From: Pseudarthrobacter sulfonivorans
Lineage (GTDB): Bacteria > Actinomycetota > Actinomycetes > Actinomycetales > Micrococcaceae
Reading direction: 5' to 3'
Length of the DNA: 64,000 nt
Assembly (NCBI RefSeq): GCF_001484605.1
Contig: NZ_CP013747.1
Location: forward strand, 806,001 to 870,000
Part shown: piece after piece, positions 1-8,362 of the stretch
Layout: every line of letters starts with the position of its first letter
How positions within the stretch are numbered: the first letter of the stretch is position 1
Position numbers and translations under genes: made by a program
Notes under the pieces: generated by a model
What the model saw: the letters and a program-made list of their open reading frames with translations, nothing else
Database searches by the model: none
What the model was told of the DNA's origin: nothing

Positions 1-1178
1 AGCGTGCGGATGACTTCTTCGGACAGTTCGGCGCTGGTCAGAGTGTCCCCCAGCGGCCGGTCGTACAGCATCACAATGATCAGGATGGGCAGGGCGGCGC
101 CGGCGTAGGCGAACGCGATGGTGTAGACCGTGGAGGCGATGTGGTCCCGGCCGATCCGCATGGCCGAGGTGAAGAGCTTGCGGGCGCTGGTGCCGGGAGC
201 CAACTCGTAGAGTTCCCAGACGGCGGACGATTGCGTGATGGTGACGTCGTTCAGGACACCAAGGCCGGAGATGATGAGGCCGCACAGGATCACGCCGGAA
301 ATGGAGATGTTGGCCGAGGTATTGATCAGGGTGGTGGCGTCATGGCTGCCCACTCCGGCGAGGTTGGCGGCGTCGGTGGCCCACGCCGCCAACAGCGCCG
401 TGATGGCCAGGCCGAACATGGTGCCCAGCAGCGCCGTTGATGTGCGGGCGGAGAAGCCGTGGGCAAAATACAGGACCCCGATCATGATCACCGTTGACCC
501 CACCAGCGCGAGCAGCAGCGGAGGTTTGCCCTCCACCAGCCCGGGCAACATAAAGCCGGCAAGGACGAAATACGCGCCCACCAGCCCTAGCAGTGCCCGG
601 AGTCCGCGCCAGCGCGCCACCGCGATGACCACCAGGGCATAGAGGAGCGCCAGGATCACGATGGGAAGGGTCCGGACGAAGTCAACGAAGATGTAGGCCG
701 GGGACCCCTGCGACGCCGCGGCGCCCGGGGCGTTGGAAAGGTTCAGGTACCTGATCTGGTCCCCCGGCTTCACGCCATGGGATTGTGCCACTTCCGGGTT
801 GACCACCACTTTGACGGGGCTGCCGCCCTGGTCCGGTTCCGTAAAGGCAAACATGCAGTCGGAGCCGGCGGGGGCGGGCTGGCCGCCGGTGTCCGGGGAT
901 TGGCCGGGGGCGGTGGAGCCCTGCATGCAGCTTTCTTCCACGACGCTCTGGATCTTGCCCGTATCGAACGTGACGCCGGGCGCCGCCGAATAGGGGTTGG
1001 CGAGGGAGATGCCGTCCTTGGACCCGGACGGCCACAGCATGGCCATGCCCGCCAGGGTCAGAAGCGTCAGCGGCACCAGCACCGCGGCCAGGATGCGGTT
1101 TGCCTTCCGGCGGGCAGCAATCGCCTGGGCCGTCGGCTCCGAATGATCTGTTGAAACGTGGGTGTGACCGGAGCCCAT
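1..1178 (-). CDS. YibE/F-like multi-pass membrane protein (partial, C-terminus outside window)
   Basis: I translated this frame by hand because it runs off the left edge. The ATG at 1178 gives a His-containing cytoplasmic N-terminus, a first membrane segment (about residues 28-48), an extracytoplasmic stretch with two Cys, and then several hydrophobic segments. The segment GVLNDVTITQSSAVWEL is typical of the YibE/F family (PF07907). The family consists of membrane proteins of unclear function, and some members are annotated as transporters. At least 392 codons are present and the stop lies outside. A GAGG sequence lies about 11 nt before the start. It is divergent from the hydrolase at 1259, with an 80-bp shared intergenic region. 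Family assignment is fairly sure; function is unknown. Confidence 0.85.
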   Translation of the reverse strand, partial: MGSGHTHVSTDHSEPTAQAIAARRKANRILAAVLVPLTLLTLAGMAMLWPSGSKDGISLANPYSAAPGVTFDTGKIQSVVEESCMQGSTAPGQSPDTGGQPAPAGSDCMFAFTEPDQGGSPVKVVVNPEVAQSHGVKPGDQIRYLNLSNAPGAAASQGSPAYIFVDFVRTLPIVILALLYALVVIAVARWRGLRALLGLVGAYFVLAGFMLPGLVEGKPPLLLALVGSTVIMIGVLYFAHGFSARTSTALLGTMFGLAITALLAAWATDAANLAGVGSHDATTLINTSANISISGVILCGLIISGLGVLNDVTITQSSAVWELYELAPGTSARKLFTSAMRIGRDHIASTVYTIAFAYAGAALPILIIVMLYDRPLGDTLTSAELSEEVIRT

Positions 1179-1258
1179 CAGCAGTTGAACCTCATACCTT
1201 GAACTCTACGTCCGGCGCCTTAAGGTTGGTAAATGGCAGGAACCGGGAGGAACCACGC

Positions 1259-1999
1259 GTGACGGACCGCAGGACTGAATTCCACACCAACGAACCTGCT
1301 GCGAGGCGGGAGGCGGCACTCACTGTGCTGGCGGCCCCCGGGACAACGCGGGGCGTGGCACTGGTCCTGCACGGGGGCAAAGCACACAGCTATGAGCCCG
1401 TGGAGGCCCACCACCTGAGCCCGCTGCGCATGGTCACGTTCGCCCGTCACCTGCACCGTGCCGGGAAGGACCACGGGCTGGCGGTGTGGTCCCTGCGGAA
1501 CAGCGTGCGTGGCTGGAACGGGCCGGACAGGTCCGCACTGCAGGATGCCCGCTGGGCCCTCCAGCAAATCAGTGCGCAGCACCCTGGGGTTCCCGTGTAT
1601 CTGGTGGGGCACTCAATGGGCGGCCTCACCGCTGTGACCGCCGCGGACCATCCGCAGGTGGACGCCGTGGTGGCGCTGGCCCCGTGGCTCGGCCCGGAGA
1701 CACCCGCCACCCCGCTCGCCGGACGCAAGGTCCTGATTGTCCACGGCACGGGAGACCATATGACCAGCCCGTCCCAGTCCTTGGCGTTTGCGCGCCGAGC
1801 CACCGGGACAGCAGCCTCCATGCAGTATGTTTCGCTGCACGGTGCCGGGCATTTTATGGTGCGCCGCGGCCGGCTGTGGCACACGCTGGCCACCGGTTTT
1901 GTGATGAAGGCTTTCGCCGAGCGCACGCGGTTCACACACCAGGCCTCGAACAAGCTGGCTGAGCTGGTGCCCGGGTCCGCCGCTGAGGTGGCCCTGTGA
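1259..1999 (+). CDS. alpha/beta hydrolase
   Basis: A 246-residue soluble hydrolase. The nucleophile elbow GHSMGG gives the catalytic Ser. HGTGDHMTSP supplies the likely acidic residue region and HGAGHF the catalytic His, which is the usual order for this fold. The open frame extends upstream to 1100, but the GTG at 1259 is preceded by GGGAGGAA about 8 nt away and is the better start; upstream codons would run across the divergent promoter region. The last bases overlap the GTG of the next gene (GTGA), so the two are probably co-translated. The substrate cannot be read from the sequence; lipase- or esterase-like activity is the family default. Confidence 0.85.
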   Translation: MTDRRTEFHTNEPAARREAALTVLAAPGTTRGVALVLHGGKAHSYEPVEAHHLSPLRMVTFARHLHRAGKDHGLAVWSLRNSVRGWNGPDRSALQDARWALQQISAQHPGVPVYLVGHSMGGLTAVTAADHPQVDAVVALAPWLGPETPATPLAGRKVLIVHGTGDHMTSPSQSLAFARRATGTAASMQYVSLHGAGHFMVRRGRLWHTLATGFVMKAFAERTRFTHQASNKLAELVPGSAAEVAL

Positions 2000-2796
2000 G
2001 CCCTTTTCCCTGGCCGGCGTTCGCGGCGTCGTTGCCCTGGACAGCACTGGCAGTCCTGGCGGTCCTGGCTCTGACGTTTGGTGTGGCCGTGCGGCAGGGC
2101 CGGCACTCGGTGATGGACGTCGTGTGGGGCCCCGGCTTCGTCGCGGTGGCCGTAGTGTCCTGGTTCCTGTCGGCCGGATCGGGCGATGACACCCGCCGCG
2201 CCTTGTTGCTTCTGTTGACGGCGGTCTGGGGGCTGCGGCTGGGCGGCCATATTGGCTGGCGGGCGCGCGACGGACATGAAGACCCGCGTTACAAGGCCCT
2301 GCTGGACCCGGCGCCCGGATCCAGGAACGCGTTTGCGCTCCGCCGTGTCTACCTGCCGCAGGGCGTGGTGATGTTTTTTGTGTCCCTGACGCTGCAGGTG
2401 GGGATGTTCGCCACCGGACCTGTGGGGTGGGTGGCCGGGCTCGGCGTCCTGCTGTGGGTGACGGGGTTTGTGTTCGAGACCGTGGGCGACTGGCAGCTGG
2501 CCCGGTTCAAGAAGGATCCGTCCCGCCGCGGCACGGTGTTGGATACCGGTTTGTGGCGGTATACCCGGCATCCCAACTATTTCGGCGATGCGGCTATCTG
2601 GACGGGGCTGTTCCTCATTGCCGCAGACTCCTGGCCGGGCATCCTGACGGTCCTGTCTCCGGCACTGATGGTGTGGACGCTCGCCGGGAAGACCGGGAAG
2701 CCCCTGACGGAAAAGGCGATGTCCGGACGGCCCGGTTACCGGGAATACGTCGAGGCAACCAGCGGCTTCATCCCGTGGCCGCCCAAACGCCGGTAA
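1996..2796 (+). CDS. DUF1295 family membrane protein (steroid 5-alpha-reductase-like)
   Basis: A 266-residue integral membrane protein with about six hydrophobic segments. The C-terminal part contains RYTRHPNYFGD and later GYREYVEATSGFIPWPP, the signature of DUF1295 (PF06966), related to the C-terminal fold of steroid 5-alpha reductases and isoprenylcysteine methyltransferases. The GTG start overlaps the stop of the preceding hydrolase by 4 nt, so both lie in one transcription unit. The reaction and substrate are not established for bacterial members; lipid or steroid-like double-bond reduction is only suggested by the fold. The gene ends 16 nt before the stop of the convergent GNAT gene, without an obvious hairpin. 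Confidence 0.82.
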   Translation: MSPFPWPAFAASLPWTALAVLAVLALTFGVAVRQGRHSVMDVVWGPGFVAVAVVSWFLSAGSGDDTRRALLLLLTAVWGLRLGGHIGWRARDGHEDPRYKALLDPAPGSRNAFALRRVYLPQGVVMFFVSLTLQVGMFATGPVGWVAGLGVLLWVTGFVFETVGDWQLARFKKDPSRRGTVLDTGLWRYTRHPNYFGDAAIWTGLFLIAADSWPGILTVLSPALMVWTLAGKTGKPLTEKAMSGRPGYREYVEATSGFIPWPPKRR

Positions 2797-2812
2797 CCTC
2801 CCCCGGGTGGGG

Positions 2813-3841
2813 TCAGTCCGAGACGATCAGCGTTTCGGCACCGGCCTGGCGCGCCTTGCCGGTTTCCAGCAAGGGCTCGACGGCGGCGCGCAGCGCTGTC
2901 ATCGAATCGTCCAGTTCCAGCATGACCGGGTGCTGGTATGCGAGGAGCGAGAGCAGGTCACGGACGGCGGCTGCTGCGTCGTCTGCCTCAAGCGCGGGTT
3001 CGTGGCCCACAAACACATCCGTGGCCTTTGCGCCCTGGGCCGAAGCATCTGCCGTCGGGTCCTGGGCTGCCTCCGCATAGCTCACCGCAAAGGCGCGGAT
3101 CCGGCCCTTCTTGCTGGGGGAAACCCCGGCGCCAAAGGCGGATCCCGGCTCGGCGCGCAACACCAGCGCACCGTGGGCGCCGGTGAGATCATCCAGGAAC
3201 AGCTTCTGCACCTGCCCCACCGACAGCACGCCCGGCGAATCCCAGCCGTGGATCGACGTGTAATACCGCCCCACGACGTCGGTCAGCTCAACGGAACCGG
3301 TAGCGAGATCCATTACGACGTCGGAACCGGCGTTTTCGTCGTTGGCCAGCCCGCCGCCGTCGTTCTTCGCAGGGAACACGGGCAGCTTCAGGGCGCCCGG
3401 CTCCACCACCACCAGCCGGGAACGCTGGATGGGCGCGAGCCCGAACACCTCGGCGAACGCGGCCCCCGGAGTGCCCGGCTGCACCTTCGCGCGCAGCCTG
3501 GTAACTCCCGACGGCGCCTGCCCGACTTCGCGCCGCAGCATGGTCAGGAGCGTGGCACCGATGCCGGCGCGGCGGTGATCGCGCGCCACTTCGATGTAGG
3601 TCCACAACCGTTCCGGGTGCAGCGAGGCCTCGTAAACCGCGCCCGCCGCCACCGGAATGCCGACGCCGTCAATGACGTCCTCGGCCACGATGCAGCGGCG
3701 CCACGGAGTGCCGTCCGTGCCGGCCGAGGAGACCGTCAGGGCACCGCGGAACTGCCGGGCCTGTTCGGTCTCCGGGCCGCCCCAGATTTCCAGCAGCGTC
3801 AGGTCATCGCCCTCACGCCATTCGCGGTATTCGATGGCCAT
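2813..3841 (-). CDS. GNAT family N-acetyltransferase
   Basis: A 342-residue protein, longer than a single GNAT domain. The first half contains an acetyl-CoA loop-like segment (RDHRRAGIGATLLTMLRRE, residues about 88-106), the R/Q-x-x-G-x-G/A motif of the GNAT fold. The second half is less conserved and may be a second, degenerate GNAT domain, as in other actinobacterial two-domain members. It starts 2 nt after the stop of glyS, so it is the second gene of a glyS operon. The acceptor substrate is unknown. No signal peptide or membrane segment is seen. Confidence 0.8.
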   Translation of the reverse strand: MAIEYREWREGDDLTLLEIWGGPETEQARQFRGALTVSSAGTDGTPWRRCIVAEDVIDGVGIPVAAGAVYEASLHPERLWTYIEVARDHRRAGIGATLLTMLRREVGQAPSGVTRLRAKVQPGTPGAAFAEVFGLAPIQRSRLVVVEPGALKLPVFPAKNDGGGLANDENAGSDVVMDLATGSVELTDVVGRYYTSIHGWDSPGVLSVGQVQKLFLDDLTGAHGALVLRAEPGSAFGAGVSPSKKGRIRAFAVSYAEAAQDPTADASAQGAKATDVFVGHEPALEADDAAAAVRDLLSLLAYQHPVMLELDDSMTALRAAVEPLLETGKARQAGAETLIVSD

Positions 3842-3843
3842 GC

Positions 3844-5229
3844 TCAGGCGCCGATCAGGCGGGCGGCCAGGTAGCCTTCCACCTTGTCCAGCGAGACGCG
3901 TTCCTGGCTCATGGAGTCGCGTTCACGGATGGTCACGGCCTGGTCCTCAAGGGTGTCGAAGTCCACGGTGATGCAGAACGGGGTGCCGATCTCATCCTGG
4001 CGGCGGTAGCGGCGGCCGATCGCGCCGGCGTCGTCGAAGTCGATGTTCCAGTTCTTGCGCAGCTGCGCGCCCAGGTCCTTGGCCTTCGGCGAGAGGTCCT
4101 CGTTGCGGCTCAGCGGCAGCACCGCAGCCTTGACGGGGGCCAGTCTCGGGTCAAGGCGCAGGACGGTACGGACGTCGACGCCGCCCTTGGCGTTGGGTGC
4201 CTCGTCCTCGGTGTACGCGTCCACCAGGAACGCCATGAAGGAACGGGTCAGGCCTGCGGCCGGCTCGATCACGTACGGGGTGTAGCGCTCGTTGGTGGCC
4301 TGGTTGAAGTAGCTCAGGTCCTGGCCGGAAGCCTTGGAGTGCGTGGAGAGGTCGAAGTCGGTGCGGTTGGCGATGCCTTCGAGCTCGCCCCATTCCGAGC
4401 CCTGGAAGCCGAAGCGGTATTCGATGTCCGTGGTGCCCTTGGAGTAGTGGCTGAGCTTGTCCAGCGGGTGCTCGAAGAAGCGCAGGTTCTCTTCCCGGAT
4501 GCCCAGGCCGGTGTACCAGGACATGCGCTCTTTCATCCAGTACTGGTGCCACTCTTCGTCAGTGCCGGGCTCGACGAAGAACTCCATTTCCATCTGCTCG
4601 AACTCACGGGTGCGGAAGATGAAGTTGCCCGGTGTGATCTCGTTCCGGAAGGACTTGCCGATCTGGCCGATGCCGAAGGGCGGCTTCTTGCGGGAGGTGG
4701 TCAGGACGTTGCTGAAGTTCACGAATATGCCCTGGGCCGTTTCGGGGCGCAGGTAGTGCATGCCTTCGTCGCTGGCCACCGGGCCGAGGAAGGTCTTGAG
4801 CAGGCCGGAGAACTCCTGGGGTTCGGTCCATTCGCCGCGCGTGCCGCAGTTGACGCAGGCAATGTCCTTCAGGCCGTTCTCGGCGGGGCGGCCCTTCTTT
4901 TCCTCGTACTCTTCCTCGAGGTGGTCGGCACGGTAGCGCTTGTGGCAGGAGAGGCACTCCACGAGCGGGTCCGAGAAGACATCAACGTGGCCGGAGGCTT
5001 CCCATACCTGGCGGGGCAGGATGACGGAGGAATCCAAGCCCACCACGTCCTCGCGGCCGCGGACCATGGACTGCCACCACTGGCGCTTGATGTTTTCCTT
5101 CAGCTCGGCGCCGAGGGGTCCGTAGTCCCAGGCAGAGCGCGAGCCTCCGTAGATTTCACCGGCCTGGAACACAAAGCCCCTTCGCTTGGAAAGGGAAATG
5201 ACCTGGTCGAGTACGGATTTTGCTGCCAT
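3844..5229 (-). CDS. glyS: glycyl-tRNA synthetase (single-chain, dimeric type)
   Basis: 461 residues, the normal length for the alpha2-type class II GlyRS used by actinobacteria. It charges tRNA-Gly with glycine in the cytoplasm. Visible marks are [16 protein letters not shown] near the N-terminus, a Cys pair [11 protein letters not shown] with CVNCG further on (zinc-binding insertion), class II motif 2 in [19 protein letters not shown], and motif 3 [14 protein letters not shown]. The frame can be opened at a TTG 12 nt upstream, but the ATG at 5229 (MAAKSVLDQ) is the family start. The 134 nt upstream to the next gene show no T-box sequence. A GNAT gene follows after 2 nt. Confidence 0.96.
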   Translation of the reverse strand: MAAKSVLDQVISLSKRRGFVFQAGEIYGGSRSAWDYGPLGAELKENIKRQWWQSMVRGREDVVGLDSSVILPRQVWEASGHVDVFSDPLVECLSCHKRYRADHLEEEYEEKKGRPAENGLKDIACVNCGTRGEWTEPQEFSGLLKTFLGPVASDEGMHYLRPETAQGIFVNFSNVLTTSRKKPPFGIGQIGKSFRNEITPGNFIFRTREFEQMEMEFFVEPGTDEEWHQYWMKERMSWYTGLGIREENLRFFEHPLDKLSHYSKGTTDIEYRFGFQGSEWGELEGIANRTDFDLSTHSKASGQDLSYFNQATNERYTPYVIEPAAGLTRSFMAFLVDAYTEDEAPNAKGGVDVRTVLRLDPRLAPVKAAVLPLSRNEDLSPKAKDLGAQLRKNWNIDFDDAGAIGRRYRRQDEIGTPFCITVDFDTLEDQAVTIRERDSMSQERVSLDKVEGYLAARLIGA

Positions 5230-5362
5230 GGTGGACTCCAATTTCTACAGGGCCGCTGGGTGCGGTCCGCGGGTATCTGGCCCCGCTGCACGTGGGTGCA
5301 TCACCGCTGGGTGCGGGCGGGGCGGGCGAAGGAACGAGATGCAGAGAACTGCGTGTCCTAGC

Positions 5363-6388
5363 CTACCGGCCGCTGCCTCCGGAAGCTGCCTGCCTCCGGA
5401 AGGCGCCCCGCGGCCACGGCAGTGTGGCCAGGATGATGGCGGCCAGCGTCAGCAGTGTGCCCAGGACGGTGGCCGGGGCCACGACGCTCCCGGGGGCCGG
5501 CACCAGGAGGTCCAGCCCCAGGGAGCCAAGGAGCTGTCCGGCGATCATGCCGAGCCCGGTCACTAGCACGCCCAGGCTGCGGACCAGCAGCGCACCCAGG
5601 CCGATGAACACACAGCCCATGGGCCCGCCCAGGTAGTACCACCACTCGGCCGGCAACGGATTGCCCGGCCCGAATACAGCCACCTTGACGGCCAAGGCAA
5701 TCCACAGGAACACGGAGCCGGCAACGAAATTCACCAGCGTGGCGGCGACGGGCGAACCGTAGTGGACCGTGGCCGTCCCGTTCATCGCCTGTTGGAAGCT
5801 CATCAGGAAACCGGCCAGGACAGGGAGGATCAACGGCAGAACCAAGGATTCCAGCCCGCCTGCTCCGTCGGCAGGGGCGCCCGGGGAGCCCGGCGATCCG
5901 GCCAGTCGCGGCGAAACCGCCCATGCTACGGCGGCGACCGTCAGCACGCAGCCGATGATCCGCATGGGCGTGACGGCCCTCTTGCCGGCAGGTCCGATGC
6001 CCAGCCGGTCCACCAGCAGCCCGCTCAGGGTCTGCCCGGTCACGGCGGCGACGGTAAACAGTGCCACGCCCAGGATGCCCACGGTGAAGGACTGGGCGAA
6101 GACAAATAGGGCACCGATGCCGCCGGCCAGCACGTAAACGGGCGGGAAAGCCCGGGTCCGGACCGCCGGCAGGATCCTGGCCAGACCGGCGCGGCCGCTG
6201 GGCAGGATCAGGGAGATCAGGATCATCACCACCAGGCCGGCGCTGAAACCCACCACGGCCGCGGCGATGCCGTCGTTGAGCCGGACGCCGAGGGCCCCGT
6301 TGATCCGGCCCTGGACGGGAATGGCCAGTCCCGCGCCGACGGCCAGCGGGAGCCCCGCGAAGCGCGGCAGCCGTGGGGTGTGGGTCAT
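5363..6388 (-). CDS. DMT-superfamily transporter, YdcZ (DUF606) type
   Basis: About 341 residues with roughly ten hydrophobic helices arranged as two repeats: one begins LAVGAGLAIPVQGRINGALG and the second LAGFLMSFQQAMNGTATVHYG. Both contain the glutamine-rich Q-G-R-x-N-G or Q-Q-A-x-N-G motif of PF04657 (YdcZ). Single-unit members are about 150 residues, so this is the fused duplicate form. The substrate is not known for the family; small-molecule export is assumed from the DMT superfamily. The ATG at 6388 is chosen because AAGGTG lies 6 nt upstream; a GTG 9 nt further upstream is also in frame. It is divergent from the S4-domain gene. Confidence 0.85.
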   Translation of the reverse strand: MTHTPRLPRFAGLPLAVGAGLAIPVQGRINGALGVRLNDGIAAAVVGFSAGLVVMILISLILPSGRAGLARILPAVRTRAFPPVYVLAGGIGALFVFAQSFTVGILGVALFTVAAVTGQTLSGLLVDRLGIGPAGKRAVTPMRIIGCVLTVAAVAWAVSPRLAGSPGSPGAPADGAGGLESLVLPLILPVLAGFLMSFQQAMNGTATVHYGSPVAATLVNFVAGSVFLWIALAVKVAVFGPGNPLPAEWWYYLGGPMGCVFIGLGALLVRSLGVLVTGLGMIAGQLLGSLGLDLLVPAPGSVVAPATVLGTLLTLAAIILATLPWPRGAFRRQAASGGSGR

Positions 6389-6421
6389 TGGATTCACCTT
6401 ACGTCAGGCATTATTGCTTGT

Positions 6422-6655
6422 ATGAGCAACCAGGACATTCAAGAGATCCCCATCCGCGACAGCATGATCCGCCTTGGCCAGCTCCTGAAGCTCGCCAGCC
6501 TGGTGGAGGACGGCGTGGAAGCCGCTGAGCTGATCAAGAACGGACTCGTCAAGGTCAACGGCGAGATCGAGGACCGCCGCGGACGCCAGCTGCACAACGG
6601 CGACACCGTCACCGCCAACGGGCAGACCGTGCAGGTTGTGGCCCCCGAAGCCTGA
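6422..6655 (+). CDS. small S4-domain RNA-binding protein (YaaA/YbcJ type)
   Basis: A 77-residue protein consisting of one S4 RNA-binding domain: IRLGQLLKLASLVEDG, then EAAELIKNGLVKVNGEIEDRRGR, then a short beta end. This is the stand-alone S4 family found next to recF in some bacteria and as ybcJ in E. coli. It probably binds structured RNA; the target is not known. The track frame can open earlier, but the ATG at 6422 (MSNQDIQEIPI) matches the family length. It is divergent from the YdcZ transporter and convergent with the esterase, with a strong hairpin 44 nt after its stop. Confidence 0.9.
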   Translation: MSNQDIQEIPIRDSMIRLGQLLKLASLVEDGVEAAELIKNGLVKVNGEIEDRRGRQLHNGDTVTANGQTVQVVAPEA

Positions 6656-6698
6656 TTTAGCAGGCCTGGCTCAGCCTCAGTCGGCCAGGACAGGGTAA

Positions 6699-6727
6699 GC
6701 GGCCGGCGGCACTGTGCCGCCGGCCGC
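6699..6727. terminator. bidirectional hairpin terminator
   Basis: GCGGCCGGCGGCAC and its exact reverse complement are separated by one T (14 perfect pairs in DNA, a 3-5 nt loop in RNA). It lies between the convergent S4 and esterase genes, 44 nt after one stop and 11 nt before the other. The poly-U tail is weak on either strand. Confidence 0.75.
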
Positions 6728-6737
6728 CGTCGTACGT

Positions 6738-7397
6738 TTATTTGTTCAGCACCTCGTGCGTCAGGAACTCGGAGACGTGCCCGATTTCCTGCTGGTTGAT
6801 GCCGTGCCACATGCCCGTGTAGAGGACCTTGGTGAGCTTGACGTGCCCGCGCACCCAGCCCATGGTGTAGTCGATCTTGTCGGGGGTGATCACGGGGTCC
6901 TGCTGGTCCCGGCCCCAGAAGAGCGGCACTGTGCCGTCCAGCTCGCCGTCCTTGAAGGATGGGTCCCCGTCCGCGTTGACCACAAAACCGGAAAGCCCGA
7001 CGACGGCGGCATAGTCAGCGGGGCGCTGCCGGAGCAGCGTGGTGGCCATCGCCATTCCCATGGAAAAGCCGAGCAGCGTCACCGACGGGTGGTCGGCTTT
7101 GACGTTGTCAATCCAGTCCTGCACGTAACCGGCGCCAGCTTTGACGGCGTCGAGCGTGTATTCGATGGAGGCCGTCAGGGGGAACCACATAAACCCGGGG
7201 CCCGTAGCCAGGGGCGCCCGGAGCGAAGCAACAACAAAGTCCTCGGGAAGCATATCCGCCAGGCTCAGCAGGTCCTGTTCGTTGGCGCCGTAGCCGTGAA
7301 GCAGCACCAGCAGCGGCTTTCCGGTGCGCTGGTCCTCCGGCCGGGACCACAGAACAACGGGGGCGGGAAATACTTGGGCGTCAGTCATGGTTTCCAT
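6738..7397 (-). CDS. alpha/beta hydrolase, phospholipase/carboxylesterase family
   Basis: About 219 residues. PLLVLLHGYGANEQDLL gives the oxyanion-hole region. LGFSMGMAMATTLL carries the nucleophile Ser in G-F-S-M-G, and the C-terminal YTGMWHGINQQE supplies the catalytic His. This matches the small carboxylesterase/phospholipase family (PF02230). Cytoplasmic, with no signal peptide. Two starts are close together (7397 METMTDAQ and 7388 MTDAQ) and neither has a strong Shine-Dalgarno sequence. The upstream frame to 7478 runs through the inverted repeats of the divergent promoter region and is unlikely to be translated. Confidence 0.86.
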   Translation of the reverse strand: METMTDAQVFPAPVVLWSRPEDQRTGKPLLVLLHGYGANEQDLLSLADMLPEDFVVASLRAPLATGPGFMWFPLTASIEYTLDAVKAGAGYVQDWIDNVKADHPSVTLLGFSMGMAMATTLLRQRPADYAAVVGLSGFVVNADGDPSFKDGELDGTVPLFWGRDQQDPVITPDKIDYTMGWVRGHVKLTKVLYTGMWHGINQQEIGHVSEFLTHEVLNK

Positions 7398-7403
7398 TCT
7401 TAC

Positions 7404-7437
7404 AGTTACCCGGCGGTAACTACCTACGGTGGCGTAG
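7404..7437. promoter_or_regulatory. paired inverted repeats in a divergent promoter region (candidate operator)
   Basis: Two adjacent palindromes lie between the divergent esterase and SGNH genes. The first is AGTTACC-CGGC-GGTAACT (7404-7421, 7 perfect pairs). The second is CTACG-GTGG-CGTAG (7424-7437). The layout suits a TetR-type or other dimeric repressor, but no regulator gene is adjacent. The assignment rests on symmetry alone. Confidence 0.5.
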
Positions 7438-7465
7438 CTTGTGAGCAAGGAGGCAGGATAGGACC

Positions 7466-8332
7466 GTGAATGAAGCAAAAGCCATGCAGAGCCCGCCCAG
7501 GGCCACGGAAGCCCACCCCTGGAGCCGCTATGTGGCGATGGGAGATTCGTTCACCGAGGGCATCGGCGACCCGGACCCCACAAGCCCCGGCGGCTTCCGC
7601 GGCTGGGCGGACCGGGTGGCCGAGGAACTGGGCAGGGGCCAGGCGGACTTCGCCTATGCCAACCTGGCCGTCCGCGGCCGGCTGCTGCAGCAGATCGTGG
7701 ACCAGCAGCTCGCTCCGTGCCTGGCGCTTAAGCCGGACCTGATAACCCTTTCCGCCGGCGGCAACGATCTCATCAGGCCGGGCGGCGACCCCGACGCCCT
7801 CGCCGAAAAACTTGATTCAGTGGTCCAGATCCTGGCCATGGGCGGCGCCACGGTGGTGCTGTTCAACGGTCCGGATACCGGATCCTCGGTCCTGGGACGG
7901 ATCCGCAGCAAGGTGGCCATCTACAACGAGAACCTCCGCACAGTGGCCGCCCGCCATGACGCCATCATCGCCGACATGTGGTCGCTCAAGCAGCTGAACG
8001 ATCCGCAGATGTGGGACGAGGACCGCCTGCATTTTTCGCCGCTGGGACACCACACCATCGCCGCCATGGTGCTGGAATCGCTCAACGTGGACCACACGCT
8101 CGAGCCTCTCCGGCCCAAGCCCCTGCCCGCCCGCACGTGGCGGACAGCCCGTTCCGAGGACCTGGTGTGGGCCCGAGAGTACTTTGTCCCGTGGGTGGTG
8201 CGGCGGCTGCGCCACCGCTCCTCCGGCGACGGAATCACCGCAAAACGCCCGACGCCGGGCCCTGTGTTCGGCCCGGGCGTTCCGTTGGGTTCCGGCGAGG
8301 GGCCGCTGGGCACCACCGACGCCCGGCGCTAG
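7466..8332 (+). CDS. SGNH/GDSL-type hydrolase
   Basis: A 288-residue enzyme. Block I YVAMGDSFTEGIGD carries the nucleophile Ser, block III SAGGNDL the oxyanion Asn, and block V DRLHFSPLGHH the Asp-x-x-His pair. This is the complete SGNH set. Members are esterases, lipases or acyl hydrolases; the substrate is not predictable here. No signal peptide is seen, so it is probably cytoplasmic. A good AAGGAGG lies about 11 nt before the GTG at 7466. The C-terminal 70 residues after block V are a basic tail typical of actinobacterial members. The AlkZ-like gene follows 30 nt downstream on the same strand. Confidence 0.9.
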   Translation: MNEAKAMQSPPRATEAHPWSRYVAMGDSFTEGIGDPDPTSPGGFRGWADRVAEELGRGQADFAYANLAVRGRLLQQIVDQQLAPCLALKPDLITLSAGGNDLIRPGGDPDALAEKLDSVVQILAMGGATVVLFNGPDTGSSVLGRIRSKVAIYNENLRTVAARHDAIIADMWSLKQLNDPQMWDEDRLHFSPLGHHTIAAMVLESLNVDHTLEPLRPKPLPARTWRTARSEDLVWAREYFVPWVVRRLRHRSSGDGITAKRPTPGPVFGPGVPLGSGEGPLGTTDARR

Positions 8333-8362
8333 CGGCGGCCCCGGCGTGAGCGGCGGCACGGC

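Noticed and set aside
5230..5362. T-box riboswitch upstream of glyS
   Set aside because: I found no T-box sequence (AGGGTGGNACCGCG) or antiterminator in this leader.
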